Positions 1 through 6,853 of a stretch of DNA of 13,973 bases are shown piece after piece. Source of the stretch: Amnimonas aquatica (GTDB taxonomy: Bacteria; Pseudomonadota; Gammaproteobacteria; Pseudomonadales; Moraxellaceae); assembly GCF_002943415.1 (NCBI RefSeq), contig NZ_PTQZ01000017.1, positions 1 to 13,973 of the forward strand, in the 5' to 3' direction. Every line of letters starts with the position of its first letter. Positions within the stretch are counted from its first letter, which is position 1. Under the pieces are notes generated by a model. It was not told the DNA's origin. It saw only the letters and a list, made by a program, of their open reading frames with translations, and searched no databases. Made by a program: the position numbers and the translations under genes.

Positions 1-1481
1 GCCACGCCGAGGCGCTGGATGCCATCACCCGCTATCTGGGCCTGGGCAGCTACCTGGACTGGGACGAGGCGGCGCGGCAGAAATTCCTGCTCGACGAGCT
101 GGCCAATCCGCGTCCGCTGCTGCCGCTGTCGGCGCTGGCGCCGGAGGCCGAGGCCGGCTTCAGCGACGAGGTGCGCGAGGTGCTGGCGACCTTCCGCATG
201 CTGGCCACGCAGCCGGCCGAGGCGCTCGGCGCCTATGTCATCTCCATGGCGCACGAGCCCAGCGATGTGCTGGCGGTGCTGCTGCTGCAGCGCAAGGCCG
301 AGGTGCCGCGGCCCATGCGCGTGGTGCCGCTGTTCGAGACCTTCGATGACCTGGCTCACGCGCCCGGCTGCCTGGACGCGCTGCTGTCGCTGCCGGGCTA
401 CCGCGAGCACATCGGCAACCGCCAGGAAATCATGATCGGCTACTCCGACTCGGCCAAGGATGCCGGCTTCCTGTCGGCGGCCTGGGCGCAGTACCGCGCG
501 CAGGAGGGCCTGACCGCGGTGGCGGCGCGGCATGGCGTCAGCCTGGTGCTGTTCCATGGCCGTGGCGGTACCGTCAGCCGCGGTGGCGCGCCGACGCGCC
601 AGGCGCTGCGCTCGCAGCCGCCGGGCTCGGTGCATGGCGCCCTGCGCGTCACCGAGCAGGGTGAAATGATCCGCATGAAGTTCGGCCTGCCCGAGGTGGC
701 GCGCCGGCATCTCGAGCGCTACCTCGCCGCCACCCTGGAGGCCACGCTGGTGCCGCCGCCGGCACCGGCCGAGGCCTGGCGCACGCTCATGGACCGCTTC
801 AGCGAGGTCTCCATGGCGGCCTACCGGCAGCAGATCCGCGGCCACCAGGCGTTCATCGACTACCTGCGCACGGTCACCCCCGAGCTCGAACTGCAGATGC
901 TGCCGCTGGGCTCGCGCCCGGCGCGGCGTCGCGCCGGCGGCGGGGTGGAGACGCTGCGCGCGATTCCGTGGGTGTTCGCCTGGACGCAGATCCGCCTCAT
1001 GCTGCCGGCCTGGCTGGGCGTGCTGGAGGCCTTCGAGACCCTGCCGGAGGACAGCCGCGCGGCCACGCTGCGCGACATGGCGGCGGACTGGCCGTTCTTC
1101 GCCGGCCTGCTCGACATGCTGGAGATGGTCATGGCCAAGTCCGACCCGGCCATCGCCAGTCATTACGAGCACACGCTGACCGGGCGCGACGACCTGCGTG
1201 CCCTGGGCGGACAGCTGCGCGGCAGCCGCGAGCGCCTGGTGGCGGTGCTGGCGCAGCTCAACAGCGGTCCCGAATGGTCGGCGCGCAATCCCATCCTGGC
1301 GCAGTCCATCCGCCTGCGCACGCCCTACCTGCTGCCGCTGCATCTGTTGCAGGCCGAACTCATGCGCCGCCGGCGCGCCGAGCTCGCCAGCCGTCCGGAC
1401 AGCGATGCCCCGACGCCCTATGATCACGCGCTCATGGTGACCATGACCGGCATCGCCGCCGGGCTGCGCAACACCGGCTGA
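1..1481 (+). CDS. ppc: Phosphoenolpyruvate carboxylase, C-terminal part (5' end outside window)
   Basis: PEP carboxylase makes oxaloacetate from PEP and bicarbonate in the cytoplasm, an anaplerotic step feeding the TCA cycle. The reading frame is open from the left edge (first full codon at 3) and gives 492 residues, a little over half of the E. coli enzyme (883 aa). Family hallmarks are near-identical to E. coli: IGYSDSAKDAG (nt 435-467), the catalytic loop FHGRGGTVSRGGAP (from nt 552; equivalents of E. coli H579, R581, R587), the LRVTEQGEMIR stretch, LPLGSRPA, GGVETLRAIPW and the C-terminal RNTG. Residues of the aspartate-inhibition site are kept (Lys in EMVMAKSD, Arg in SIRLR, the final Asn), so feedback inhibition by aspartate is likely, by inference from the E. 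coli enzyme. A GC-rich hairpin follows the stop. The gene is cut by the window edge; no internal frameshift is seen. Confidence 0.98.
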   Translation, partial: HAEALDAITRYLGLGSYLDWDEAARQKFLLDELANPRPLLPLSALAPEAEAGFSDEVREVLATFRMLATQPAEALGAYVISMAHEPSDVLAVLLLQRKAEVPRPMRVVPLFETFDDLAHAPGCLDALLSLPGYREHIGNRQEIMIGYSDSAKDAGFLSAAWAQYRAQEGLTAVAARHGVSLVLFHGRGGTVSRGGAPTRQALRSQPPGSVHGALRVTEQGEMIRMKFGLPEVARRHLERYLAATLEATLVPPPAPAEAWRTLMDRFSEVSMAAYRQQIRGHQAFIDYLRTVTPELELQMLPLGSRPARRRAGGGVETLRAIPWVFAWTQIRLMLPAWLGVLEAFETLPEDSRAATLRDMAADWPFFAGLLDMLEMVMAKSDPAIASHYEHTLTGRDDLRALGGQLRGSRERLVAVLAQLNSGPEWSARNPILAQSIRLRTPYLLPLHLLQAELMRRRRAELASRPDSDAPTPYDHALMVTMTGIAAGLRNTG

Positions 1482-1483
1482 GC

Positions 1484-1519
1484 CCGCCACCGGACGGCCC
1501 TGCGGCCGGTCCGTGGCGG
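1484..1519 (+). terminator. Possible terminator hairpin after ppc
   Basis: Three bases after the ppc stop, CCGCCAC...GTGGCGG arms enclose further GGAC/GTCC and GGCC/GGCC pairs with one offset C bulge on each side and a 4-nt loop. The stem is strong, but no T-run follows directly (the nearest is TTT at about 1533). It may be a weak, Rho-assisted or purely protective 3' structure. The rest of the 162-nt gap to the next gene holds the putative Pho box described separately. Confidence 0.4.
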
Positions 1520-1581
1520 CGCAGCAGGGCGGTTTCCGGTCGTGCCCGCCTTCCCGGGCGGCCGACCTGCACGCCCGTTCA

Positions 1582-1610
1582 AATTCACGGGAATGTCATG
1601 AATTCTTCAC
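1582..1610 (+). promoter_or_regulatory. Putative PhoB (Pho box) operator upstream of olsBA
   Basis: TCA triplets occur at 1585, 1596 and 1607, exactly 11 nt apart. They sit in heptamers AATTCAC, ATGTCAT and TCTTCAC, to be compared with the Pho-box half-site CTGTCAT (6 of 7 match for the middle unit). Over the 18-mer consensus of two half-sites, 1593-1610 matches at about 13 positions. Phased 11-nt direct repeats are the form of a PhoB site, and the patch is more AT-rich than its surroundings. It ends 33 nt before the olsB ATG, about right for a -35-replacing activator site, although I see no good -10 downstream. The outer units are weak, so this is a candidate only. The biology fits: ornithine lipids replace phospholipids under phosphate starvation in several bacteria, under PhoB control. 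Confidence 0.4.
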
Positions 1611-1643
1611 GGACGAGAAATCGCCCCTGAAGACACTGCTCGC

Positions 1644-2486
1644 ATGAAAACAACCATGACGAGCAGCACCATGTCCCTGAATGCCACCAGCCTCCCGACC
1701 GCCGCTGCCGATGTGCACGTCGCGCCGGCCGCCACCGGTGCCAGCCAGGACGGCACCCTGCCCATGCGCCGCAAGCCGGTGCTGGAAGCCCGTTTCGCGC
1801 TCGATGCGCCCATGGTCGCGGCGGCCCAGCGCCTGCGCGCCGATATCTTCGGCAGCGAGTACGGTGTCCGCTTCGACGGCCCGGAAGGCCTGGACGTCGA
1901 CCGCTACGACGCCTTCTGCCTGCACGTGAACGTCTACGACACCGCCAACGACCTGCTGATCGCCACCACCCGCGTGTTGTCGCAGGAGCAGGCCCGGCTC
2001 GCCGGCGGCTTCTACTCGGCGCAGGAGTTCGACCTCTCGGCGCTGGAGATGCTGCCCGGCCGCATCCTCGAGATCGGCCGCACCTGCGTGCACCCGGACT
2101 ACCGTTCCGGCGGCGCCATCACCGTGCTCTGGTCCTTCCTCGCCGACTACCTGACCCAGGAAGGCTTCAGCCACCTGATCGGCTGCGCCAGCATCAGCCT
2201 GGCCGATGGCGGCACCACGCTGGCCAGTGTCATGCCGACGCTGCGCGAGAAGCACTTCGTGACCAACGAGCTGCGCGTCAGCCCGGCCCGGCAGATCGTG
2301 CTGTCGTCGGAAGGCACCGGTGCCGTCAGCGTGCCGCCGCTGCTCAAGGCCTACCTGCGCATGGGCTGCAAGATCGGCGGCGAGGCCTGCTGGGATCCCG
2401 AGTTCAATTGCGCCGATGTTTTCATCGTGCTGGATGTGCAAGCGATGGCGGGGCGTTATGCTCAGCGGTTCCTGAGGACCGCCTGA
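1644..2486 (+). CDS. olsB: Ornithine N-acyltransferase-like GNAT protein (OlsB family)
   Basis: OlsB moves a 3-hydroxyacyl chain from acyl-ACP to the alpha-amino group of ornithine, making lyso-ornithine lipid at the inner face of the cytoplasmic membrane. The 280-aa product has a GNAT-like core: LRADIFGSEYG (about residues 64-74), a DxDRYDAFCLHVNVYD stretch (84-99), the beta-strand plus acetyl/acyl-donor region LEIGRTCVHPDYRSGGAI (142-159), then SFLADYL and HLIGCASISL (178-186). This is the layout of OlsB and related N-acyl amino acid synthases. The first roughly 40 residues are Ala/Thr/Ser-rich and probably disordered. No strong ribosome site precedes 1644; later ATGs at 1656, 1671 and 1764 are possible starts. 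A PlsC-type acyltransferase follows after 11 bp, the usual olsB-olsA pairing, which supports this call over a generic GNAT. The amino-acid substrate is inferred. Confidence 0.8.
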   Translation: MKTTMTSSTMSLNATSLPTAAADVHVAPAATGASQDGTLPMRRKPVLEARFALDAPMVAAAQRLRADIFGSEYGVRFDGPEGLDVDRYDAFCLHVNVYDTANDLLIATTRVLSQEQARLAGGFYSAQEFDLSALEMLPGRILEIGRTCVHPDYRSGGAITVLWSFLADYLTQEGFSHLIGCASISLADGGTTLASVMPTLREKHFVTNELRVSPARQIVLSSEGTGAVSVPPLLKAYLRMGCKIGGEACWDPEFNCADVFIVLDVQAMAGRYAQRFLRTA

Positions 2487-2497
2487 GCTGAGGGCCT

Positions 2498-3352
2498 GTG
2501 GCCAGAACAAGAACGCCGCGAACGCGCAACGAGCATCCCCCCGTGATCCACGCCCCCGCCATGAGCCTGCGTCTGCTGCTGCGCCTGCTGCAGGTCGCCG
2601 GCCATCTGCTGCTGGGCTTCGTGCTGGCCTTTGTCTGCGGCCTGTTCTTCTTCCGCCATGTGGTCTGGCACCGGCCCGTCATCGCCTGGTGGCTGCGCCG
2701 GCTGGCGTCCATCCTCAACCTCGAGGTCGAGGTGCAGGGCGAGCCGGTGGCCGCGCCCGCGCTCTGGGTCAGCAATCACGTGTCGTGGATGGACATCCCC
2801 GTGCTCGGCGGCGTGCGCGCGATCAACTTCCTCTCCAAGGCCGAGGTCGCGCGCTGGCCGCTGGTCGGTCGCCTGGCGCAGGCGGCCGGCACGCTGTTCA
2901 TCCAGCGAGGCTCGGGCGATTCGGAACAGGTGCGCGCAGCCATGGCCGATGCCCTGCGCGGCGGCCGGAACGTGCTGTTCTTCCCGGAAGGCACGACCAC
3001 TGACGGTCACAATGTCCGGCGCTTCTTTCCCAAGCTGTTCCAGGCCGCGATCGATGCCGGCTGCCCGGTGCAGCCCATGGTGATCTGCTACCGCGACGGC
3101 GCCGGCCTGCATCCGGTGGCGCCGTTCATCGGCGAGGACGCGCTGGCACCGCATCTGCTGCACATCCTCAACGGCGAGCGCATCCGGGTCTCGGTCCGCT
3201 TCCTCGCTCCCGAGCCGGCAGCCGGCGCCGATGCCCGCGCGCTGGCGCTGCACTGCGAAGAGCAGATGCGCCATGCCCTGCTCGACCTCCATGGCGGCAG
3301 CGAGCCACCCAACCGCCTCAGTCTCGAGGGCCTGCACCGGCAGGCGGGCTGA
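2498..3352 (+). CDS. olsA: PlsC-type acyltransferase, likely lyso-ornithine lipid O-acyltransferase (OlsA)
   Basis: OlsA esterifies the hydroxyl of the OlsB-attached chain, finishing ornithine lipid; it can overlap in activity with 1-acylglycerol-3-phosphate acyltransferase (PlsC). The 284-aa frame shows one hydrophobic segment (about residues 26-52) that would anchor it in the inner membrane. It then has the family blocks: NHVSWMD (93-99, the catalytic HX4D with H94 and D99), FLSKAEVARWPLVG (111-124), FFPEGTTTDG (161-170, the EGT substrate-binding block) and PVQPMVICY (190-198). The GTG at 2498 sits 11 bp after olsB with GAGGG 3 nt upstream. The ATG at 2561, just before the membrane segment, gives 263 aa and is also credible. 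The close spacing implies co-transcription with olsB. Taken alone the sequence could be any PlsC-family enzyme; the neighbour decides the call. Confidence 0.8.
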   Translation: MARTRTPRTRNEHPPVIHAPAMSLRLLLRLLQVAGHLLLGFVLAFVCGLFFFRHVVWHRPVIAWWLRRLASILNLEVEVQGEPVAAPALWVSNHVSWMDIPVLGGVRAINFLSKAEVARWPLVGRLAQAAGTLFIQRGSGDSEQVRAAMADALRGGRNVLFFPEGTTTDGHNVRRFFPKLFQAAIDAGCPVQPMVICYRDGAGLHPVAPFIGEDALAPHLLHILNGERIRVSVRFLAPEPAAGADARALALHCEEQMRHALLDLHGGSEPPNRLSLEGLHRQAG

Positions 3353-3404
3353 GCCTGTCCTGCACGGCGGCCTGTTGCTTCTGACACATCATGTTGTCTG
3401 ATTG

Positions 3405-3433
3405 TTGACGGGCGGGCGCCGCTGCTCTAGCCT
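3405..3433 (+). promoter_or_regulatory. Putative sigma70 promoter of the flavin oxidoreductase gene
   Basis: TTGACG (3405-3410) is followed after 17 nt by TAGCCT (3428-3433), a good -35 and a weak -10. The start would fall near 3440, giving a leader of about 43 nt. It lies in the 130-nt gap after olsA, where I see no clear terminator. Confidence 0.35.
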
Positions 3434-3482
3434 CCGGGGCTCATGCATCAAGCCGCAGCCAGCCTGACCCCGGAGTCCTGTC

Positions 3483-4718
3483 ATGACCGCAAGCAACCTG
3501 CTCACCCGCCCGCTGACGCTGCCCAACGGCGGCACGCTGCCGAACCGGCTGGCCAAGTCCGCCCTCAGCGAGACCCTGGGCACCATGGACAACCGCGTCA
3601 CGCCGCAGCTGGTCCGGCTCTACGAGCGCTGGGCCGAGGGCGGTACCGGGCTGCTGATCACCGGCAACATCATGGTCGACCGCCGTTACCTGGGCGAACC
3701 GGGCAATGTCGTCGTGGAGGACGAGCGCGACCTCGCCCTGCTGCAGGCCTGGGCGCATGGCGTGTCGCGCCGCGGTGCCGTGCTGTGGGCGCAGATCAAT
3801 CACCCCGGCAAACAGTCGCCGCGCGGCCTCAACCGCGAGAACATCTCGCCGTCGGCCATCCCGTTCAAGCAGGACATGCAGGCCTTCTTCGCCACCCCGC
3901 GCGAGATGACCGAAGCCGAGATCAACGAGGTCATCGGGCGCTTCGCCAGCACCGCCGGCGTGCTCAAGAAGGCCGGTTTCGGCGGCGTGCAGATCCACGG
4001 CGCGCACGGCTACCTGGTCAGCCAGTTCCTGTCGCCGCGCCACAATGTCCGCGAGGACGGCTGGGGCGGCACGGCCGAGAACCGCCGCCGCTTCGTGCTC
4101 GAGGTCTACGCCGCCATGCGTGCCGAGGTCGGCCCGGACTTCCCCATCGGCATCAAGCTGAACTCGGCGGACTTCCAGCGCGGCGGTTTCACCGAGGAGG
4201 AGTCGCTGGCGGTGATCCAGGCCCTGGCCGCCGCCGGCATCGACCTGATCGAGGTGTCCGGCGGCACCTACGAGGCGCCGGCCATGGCCGGCGTGAAGGC
4301 CTCCACGCGCGAGCGCGAGGCCTACTTCCTGGAGTTCGCGGAGAAGGTCCGCCAGACCGTGAACGTGCCGCTGATGGTCACCGGCGGTTTCCGCAGCCAG
4401 GCCGCCATGCAGTCGGCGCTGGCCTCCGGTTCGCTCGACCTGGTCGGCCTCGGCCGCCCGCTGGCGATCGAGCCGGATGCCCCGCAGCGCCTGCTGGCCG
4501 GCGAGGAGACGCGCTACCGGGTCAAGCCGATCACCACCGGCATCGGCATGGTCGACCGCATGGCGCTGATGGAGGTGGCCTGGTACACCCGTCAGCTGCA
4601 CCGCATGGGCCGTGGCAAGTCGCCCAAGCCCGACGAGTCGCCGCTGTGGTCGCTGGCTGCGACCGTGGTCGCCAACCTGCGCGGCGCGCAGAAGACGCGG
4701 CGCCTGCGCGCTTCCTGA
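3483..4718 (+). CDS. Old Yellow Enzyme-family NAD(P)H:flavin oxidoreductase
   Basis: FMN-dependent TIM-barrel oxidoreductase of the NADH:flavin oxidoreductase/NADH oxidase family, expected to be cytosolic and to reduce activated C=C bonds of enones or similar electrophiles; the substrate cannot be read from sequence. The 411-aa length is that of a single-domain OYE without the C-terminal Fe-S and FAD/NAD domains of dienoyl-CoA reductases. Visible blocks are LPNRLAKSAL (19-28), WAQINHPGKQ (102-111), the substrate-binding pair in IHGAHGYLVSQFLSP (H172 and H175), DGWGGTAENRRRF (192-204), GIKLNSADF (223-231), VTGGFRS (299-305) and the phosphate-binding SLDLVGLGRPL (317-327). The position usually Thr or Cys near the flavin (NRIVMAPMT/C in classical members) is Ser29 here, within an AKSALSE variant block. 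GGAG precedes ATG 3483 by 7 nt. It appears to be a single-gene unit with its own promoter, followed by a tRNA. Confidence 0.9.
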   Translation: MTASNLLTRPLTLPNGGTLPNRLAKSALSETLGTMDNRVTPQLVRLYERWAEGGTGLLITGNIMVDRRYLGEPGNVVVEDERDLALLQAWAHGVSRRGAVLWAQINHPGKQSPRGLNRENISPSAIPFKQDMQAFFATPREMTEAEINEVIGRFASTAGVLKKAGFGGVQIHGAHGYLVSQFLSPRHNVREDGWGGTAENRRRFVLEVYAAMRAEVGPDFPIGIKLNSADFQRGGFTEEESLAVIQALAAAGIDLIEVSGGTYEAPAMAGVKASTREREAYFLEFAEKVRQTVNVPLMVTGGFRSQAAMQSALASGSLDLVGLGRPLAIEPDAPQRLLAGEETRYRVKPITTGIGMVDRMALMEVAWYTRQLHRMGRGKSPKPDESPLWSLAATVVANLRGAQKTRRLRAS

Positions 4719-4771
4719 GCGGTCTCCGGCCATCCGCGTGGTGGCCGTGCCGCGTGGCCCGGGCGAGGGAG

Positions 4772-4800
4772 TTGCCCCGCCCGGGAGCCGTGTTTATAGT
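4772..4800 (+). promoter_or_regulatory. Sigma70 promoter of tRNA-Leu
   Basis: TTGCCC (4772-4777), a 17-nt spacer and TATAGT (4795-4800) form a strong match. The predicted start near 4807 is 8 nt before the mature tRNA 5' end. The stretch after the -10 is G/C-rich, as expected for a stable-RNA promoter discriminator that responds to the stringent response. Confidence 0.75.
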
Positions 4801-4814
4801 GCTCGCCCTTCGCC

Positions 4815-4899
4815 GCGCCAGTGGTGAAATTGGTAGACACGCCGGATTTAGGTTCCGGTGCCGCAAGGCGTGAAGGTTCAAGTCCTTTCTGGCGCACCA
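4815..4899 (+). tRNA. tRNA-Leu (anticodon UAG)
   Basis: An 85-nt class II tRNA. The acceptor arms GCGCCAG (4815-4821) and CTGGCGC (4889-4895) pair perfectly, followed by discriminator A and an encoded CCA (4897-4899). The anticodon stem CCGGA/TCCGG encloses loop TTTAGGT (4847-4853), so the anticodon is TAG (4849-4851), reading CUA and other CUN leucine codons. A long variable arm (TGCCG-CAA-GGCGT region) is typical of Leu. The T arm GAAGG-TTCAAGT-CCTTT has one G-U pair. The 3' 22 nt lie antisense to the end of the convergent DUF1289 gene, and no T-run terminator is visible downstream. Confidence 0.97.
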
Positions 4900-5405
4900 T
4901 CTTCCCGTATTCCCTCCGCATCCGGCATCTCGCCATCCGCTCCGCTCGGATCCGTCATCCGTGCAGCCCGCAGCAGGTCGCGCTCGTAGTAGGCGCTGGC
5001 CAGGGTGTGCAGTTCCTGATTGATCTGCTCGCGCAGGTCGGCGAGGCTGAGGCCGGAAAGGTCCAGGCGTTGCACGCCGAATTCGGCCAGGTCGGGTGAC
5101 TGGCGGGCGGTCTGCTTGAGCAGGGTGGCGAGCCGGATCCAGGGCGAGGCGTCTTCGCGGAAGGGAATGCGCAGCCGGCGCAGGCCGTTCGTCAGCCGAT
5201 CATCGGACAGGATGTCGAAATAGCGTGGCAGCACCTGCGCCGTGAGCCCGTCCAGGCGCTGCCAGATCAGCCGCTTCTCGTTGTCGCTGTAGCGATTCCA
5301 GTTGATCACTTCGTGCAGGTAGCGGCGGCAGCCCCGGCACACGGTGTCGCCGAAGGTGGTGGAGCAGATGCCGACACAGGGCGTGGGAACAGCACGAAAC
5401 AGCAT
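4878..5405 (-). CDS. DUF1289 family four-cysteine protein
   Basis: A 175-aa protein with an N-terminal DUF1289 motif: PCVGIC at residues 9-14 and CRGC at 23-26, giving C10-x3-C14-x8-C23-x2-C26, followed by RYLHEVINWN (28-37) and a DNEKRLIWQRL helix. Four such cysteines could hold a metal or Fe-S cluster; that is inference and the family has no firm function. The remaining roughly 120 residues are helical and charged, ending in an acidic tail, so it is longer than compact DUF1289 proteins of about 80 aa. I prefer ATG 5405 because the conserved block begins right after it and an extended -10 lies just upstream. The frame is open to a GTG at 5507 (209 aa), but that extension has no family features or ribosome site. 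The TGA stop lies inside the T loop of the facing tRNA gene. Confidence 0.8.
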   Translation of the reverse strand: MLFRAVPTPCVGICSTTFGDTVCRGCRRYLHEVINWNRYSDNEKRLIWQRLDGLTAQVLPRYFDILSDDRLTNGLRRLRIPFREDASPWIRLATLLKQTARQSPDLAEFGVQRLDLSGLSLADLREQINQELHTLASAYYERDLLRAARMTDPSGADGEMPDAEGIREDGAPERT

Positions 5406-5438
5406 GACGGGACCGGGGGCGACGACAGGGGACGACAG

Positions 5439-5447
5439 ACCATAGCA
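5439..5447 (-). promoter_or_regulatory. Putative extended -10 promoter of the DUF1289 gene
   Basis: On the minus strand this reads TGCTATGGT, an extended -10 (TGn then TATGGT). A start near 5432 would leave a leader of about 27 nt before ATG 5405. No convincing -35 is present, which extended -10 promoters tolerate. If real it rules out the GTG start at 5507. Confidence 0.4.
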
Positions 5448-5568
5448 AAAAACGCGGCCGGCAACCTCGTGTCCCGGTTGTGGATTTTGCCCGCTGTCCT
5501 TTGACACTGCGGGAATAGTCTGACAAAAAGTGCGCCATCATTTTCCCGGATCGCGCTGGAGCTCCCCT

Positions 5569-5946
5569 GTGGATACCTACCTGATGTTCAAGCACCCGCA
5601 CATGCTGGCGGCGGCCCTTTTCGTCCTGCTCTTCCTGCTGCGCGGGTGGTTGCTGTTCACGCAGGCGCCCGCGCTGCAGGCCAGGCTGCTGCGCATCCTG
5701 CCGCATGTGCTGGCCACCGTGCTGCTGCTGACCGGGCTGGGCATGGTGCATGCGCTGGGCATCTTTCCGGTCTGGGCCGGCGTCAAGCTGGCCACGCTGG
5801 TGCTGGTGATGGTCTGCAGCGCCATGACGTTCCAGCGCGCGGCCGGGCGCCGGGCGCAACTGGCCTGGTTCCTGGCCGGACTGGCGGGGCTGGTGTTCAT
5901 CGTCGCCGTGGCCGTGCGCAAGCAGTTGCCCGGGCTGCTGGGCTAA
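5569..5946 (+). CDS. SirB2-like integral membrane protein
   Basis: A 125-aa, very hydrophobic protein with four predicted membrane spans, roughly residues 11-29, 42-60, 65-83 and 98-114. The start VDTYLMFKHPHMLAAALF, the following FLLRGWLLF and the short basic link FQRAAGRRAQL match the SirB/SirB2 family of inner-membrane proteins. That family is named for an effect on invasion-gene expression in Salmonella; its molecular role is unknown. The GTG at 5569 is chosen because GGAG lies 7 nt upstream and the family starts just before a K-H-x-H motif near the first span. A GTG at 5530 would add 13 residues without support. The DUF1289 gene is divergent, so the roughly 160-nt gap between them must carry both promoters. 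The lipoprotein gene downstream (94-nt gap) may be read separately. Confidence 0.75.
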   Translation: MDTYLMFKHPHMLAAALFVLLFLLRGWLLFTQAPALQARLLRILPHVLATVLLLTGLGMVHALGIFPVWAGVKLATLVLVMVCSAMTFQRAAGRRAQLAWFLAGLAGLVFIVAVAVRKQLPGLLG

Positions 5947-6040
5947 TTTCGGCGCCGCAGGTAAACTGGCAACGGCCGGCAACGTCTTTCGGCCTTGGAA
6001 GGGTCCGGCGGAGCCGGTCCGGATATTCAGGAGATTCATC

Positions 6041-6703
6041 ATGCGTATTCTCGTCGCTGCCACGATCGCTGGCGCACTGGTTGTCACTGGCTGCACCACC
6101 AACCCGTACACGGGTGAAAGCCAGGTTTCGAAGGGTGCCTATGGCGCTGCCATCGGTGCCGCCCTGGGCTGCGGCGTCGCCGCTGCCACCACCAAGAAGG
6201 GCAAGCGCGATGACCGCTGCCTGCAGGGCGCAGCCATCGGCGGCGTCGCCGGCGGCGGTGTCGGTGTCTACATGGACACCCAGGAAAAGAAGCTGCGTGA
6301 CCGTCTGGCCGGTGTCGGCGTCGGTGTCCAGCGCGACAAGTCCACCGGTGCCATCAACCTGGTGATGCCGGGCAACATCACCTTCGCCACCGCGCAGTCG
6401 TCGGTCCGCGCCGACTTCTACCCGGTGCTCGATGCCGTTGCCGATGTGCTCAAGGAGTACAAGGACACCACCATCACCGTCAGCGGCCACACCGACAATG
6501 TCGGCGCCGACGCCTACAACCAGAAGCTGTCGCAGGACCGTGCCGGTTCCGTCTCCAGCTACCTGGTCAGCCGTGGCGTTGCCGCCGCGCGCGTGTCCTC
6601 GGTGGGCTACGGCAAGTCCTACCCGATCGCCTCGAACAACGACGAAGCCGGCCGTTCGCAGAACCGTCGCGTCGAAGTGCGCATCAACCCGCCCCAGCAG
6701 TAA
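6041..6703 (+). CDS. YiaD-like OmpA-family outer-membrane lipoprotein
   Basis: A 220-aa lipoprotein. A short signal peptide ends in the lipobox VVTGC, with the lipidated Cys at 18 and Thr at +2, which favours outer-membrane sorting. Residues 33-78 form a glycine-zipper-like stretch (GAYGAAIGAALGCG, then GAAIGGVAGGGVG). This resembles the glycine-zipper-2TM segment that can insert into or lie on membranes. Residues about 108-216 are an OmpA C-terminal peptidoglycan-binding domain, with GNITFATAQSSV, TVSGHTDNVGADAYN (146-160), LSQDRA and SQNRRVEVRI (206-215). Length and order match E. coli YiaD (219 aa). AGGAG lies 8 nt before the ATG. It sits directly upstream of tolB-pal but is closed off by a strong terminator. 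Role inferred: an envelope-to-peptidoglycan tether. Confidence 0.9.
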   Translation: MRILVAATIAGALVVTGCTTNPYTGESQVSKGAYGAAIGAALGCGVAAATTKKGKRDDRCLQGAAIGGVAGGGVGVYMDTQEKKLRDRLAGVGVGVQRDKSTGAINLVMPGNITFATAQSSVRADFYPVLDAVADVLKEYKDTTITVSGHTDNVGADAYNQKLSQDRAGSVSSYLVSRGVAAARVSSVGYGKSYPIASNNDEAGRSQNRRVEVRINPPQQ

Positions 6704-6720
6704 GCCGGCGGCACAGGAAG

Positions 6721-6744
6721 AACGCGCCCAAGGGCGCGTTTTTT
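6721..6744 (+). terminator. Rho-independent terminator after the YiaD-like gene
   Basis: ACGCGCC (6722-6728) pairs with GGCGCGT (6733-6739) around a CAAG loop; flanking A-T pairing can extend the stem by one. Six Ts follow (6739-6744). This is a textbook intrinsic terminator 17 nt after the stop. It separates the lipoprotein transcript from tolB, so tolB needs its own promoter in 6745-6853, where I find no confident match. Confidence 0.92.
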
Positions 6745-6853
6745 CTGTCACCTGTTCGTGGTATCCGTAATCAGGGCCAGCGGCGTTGTGTCCTGTTCAG
6801 CCCTCGCGTGCCAGGGCGTGAGCGGAATGAACCGGGACTTGCGGAGACGGAGC

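Noticed and set aside
1596..2510. Long minus-strand open frame opposite olsB
   Set aside because: Its composition (His, Gln, Arg, Gly-rich) is typical of antisense frames in GC-rich DNA, it shows no family motif, and the plus strand encodes a clear acyltransferase.
3441..4733. 430-aa minus-strand open frame opposite the flavin oxidoreductase
   Set aside because: It mirrors the codon bias of the real gene and has no recognisable domain; the plus-strand OYE motifs are unambiguous.
5501..5530. TTGACA as a -35 for the SirB2-like gene
   Set aside because: The hexamer is perfect, but 16-18 nt downstream there is only an A-run (CAAAAA/AAAAAG), not a usable -10, so I do not call a promoter.
5941..6040. 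TAAACT at 5962 as a -10 for the YiaD-like lipoprotein gene, and a CCGGC/GCCGG leader stem at 6004-6016
   Set aside because: No -35 lies at a proper distance, and the stem is short with a 3-nt loop; both are likely chance features of GC-rich DNA.
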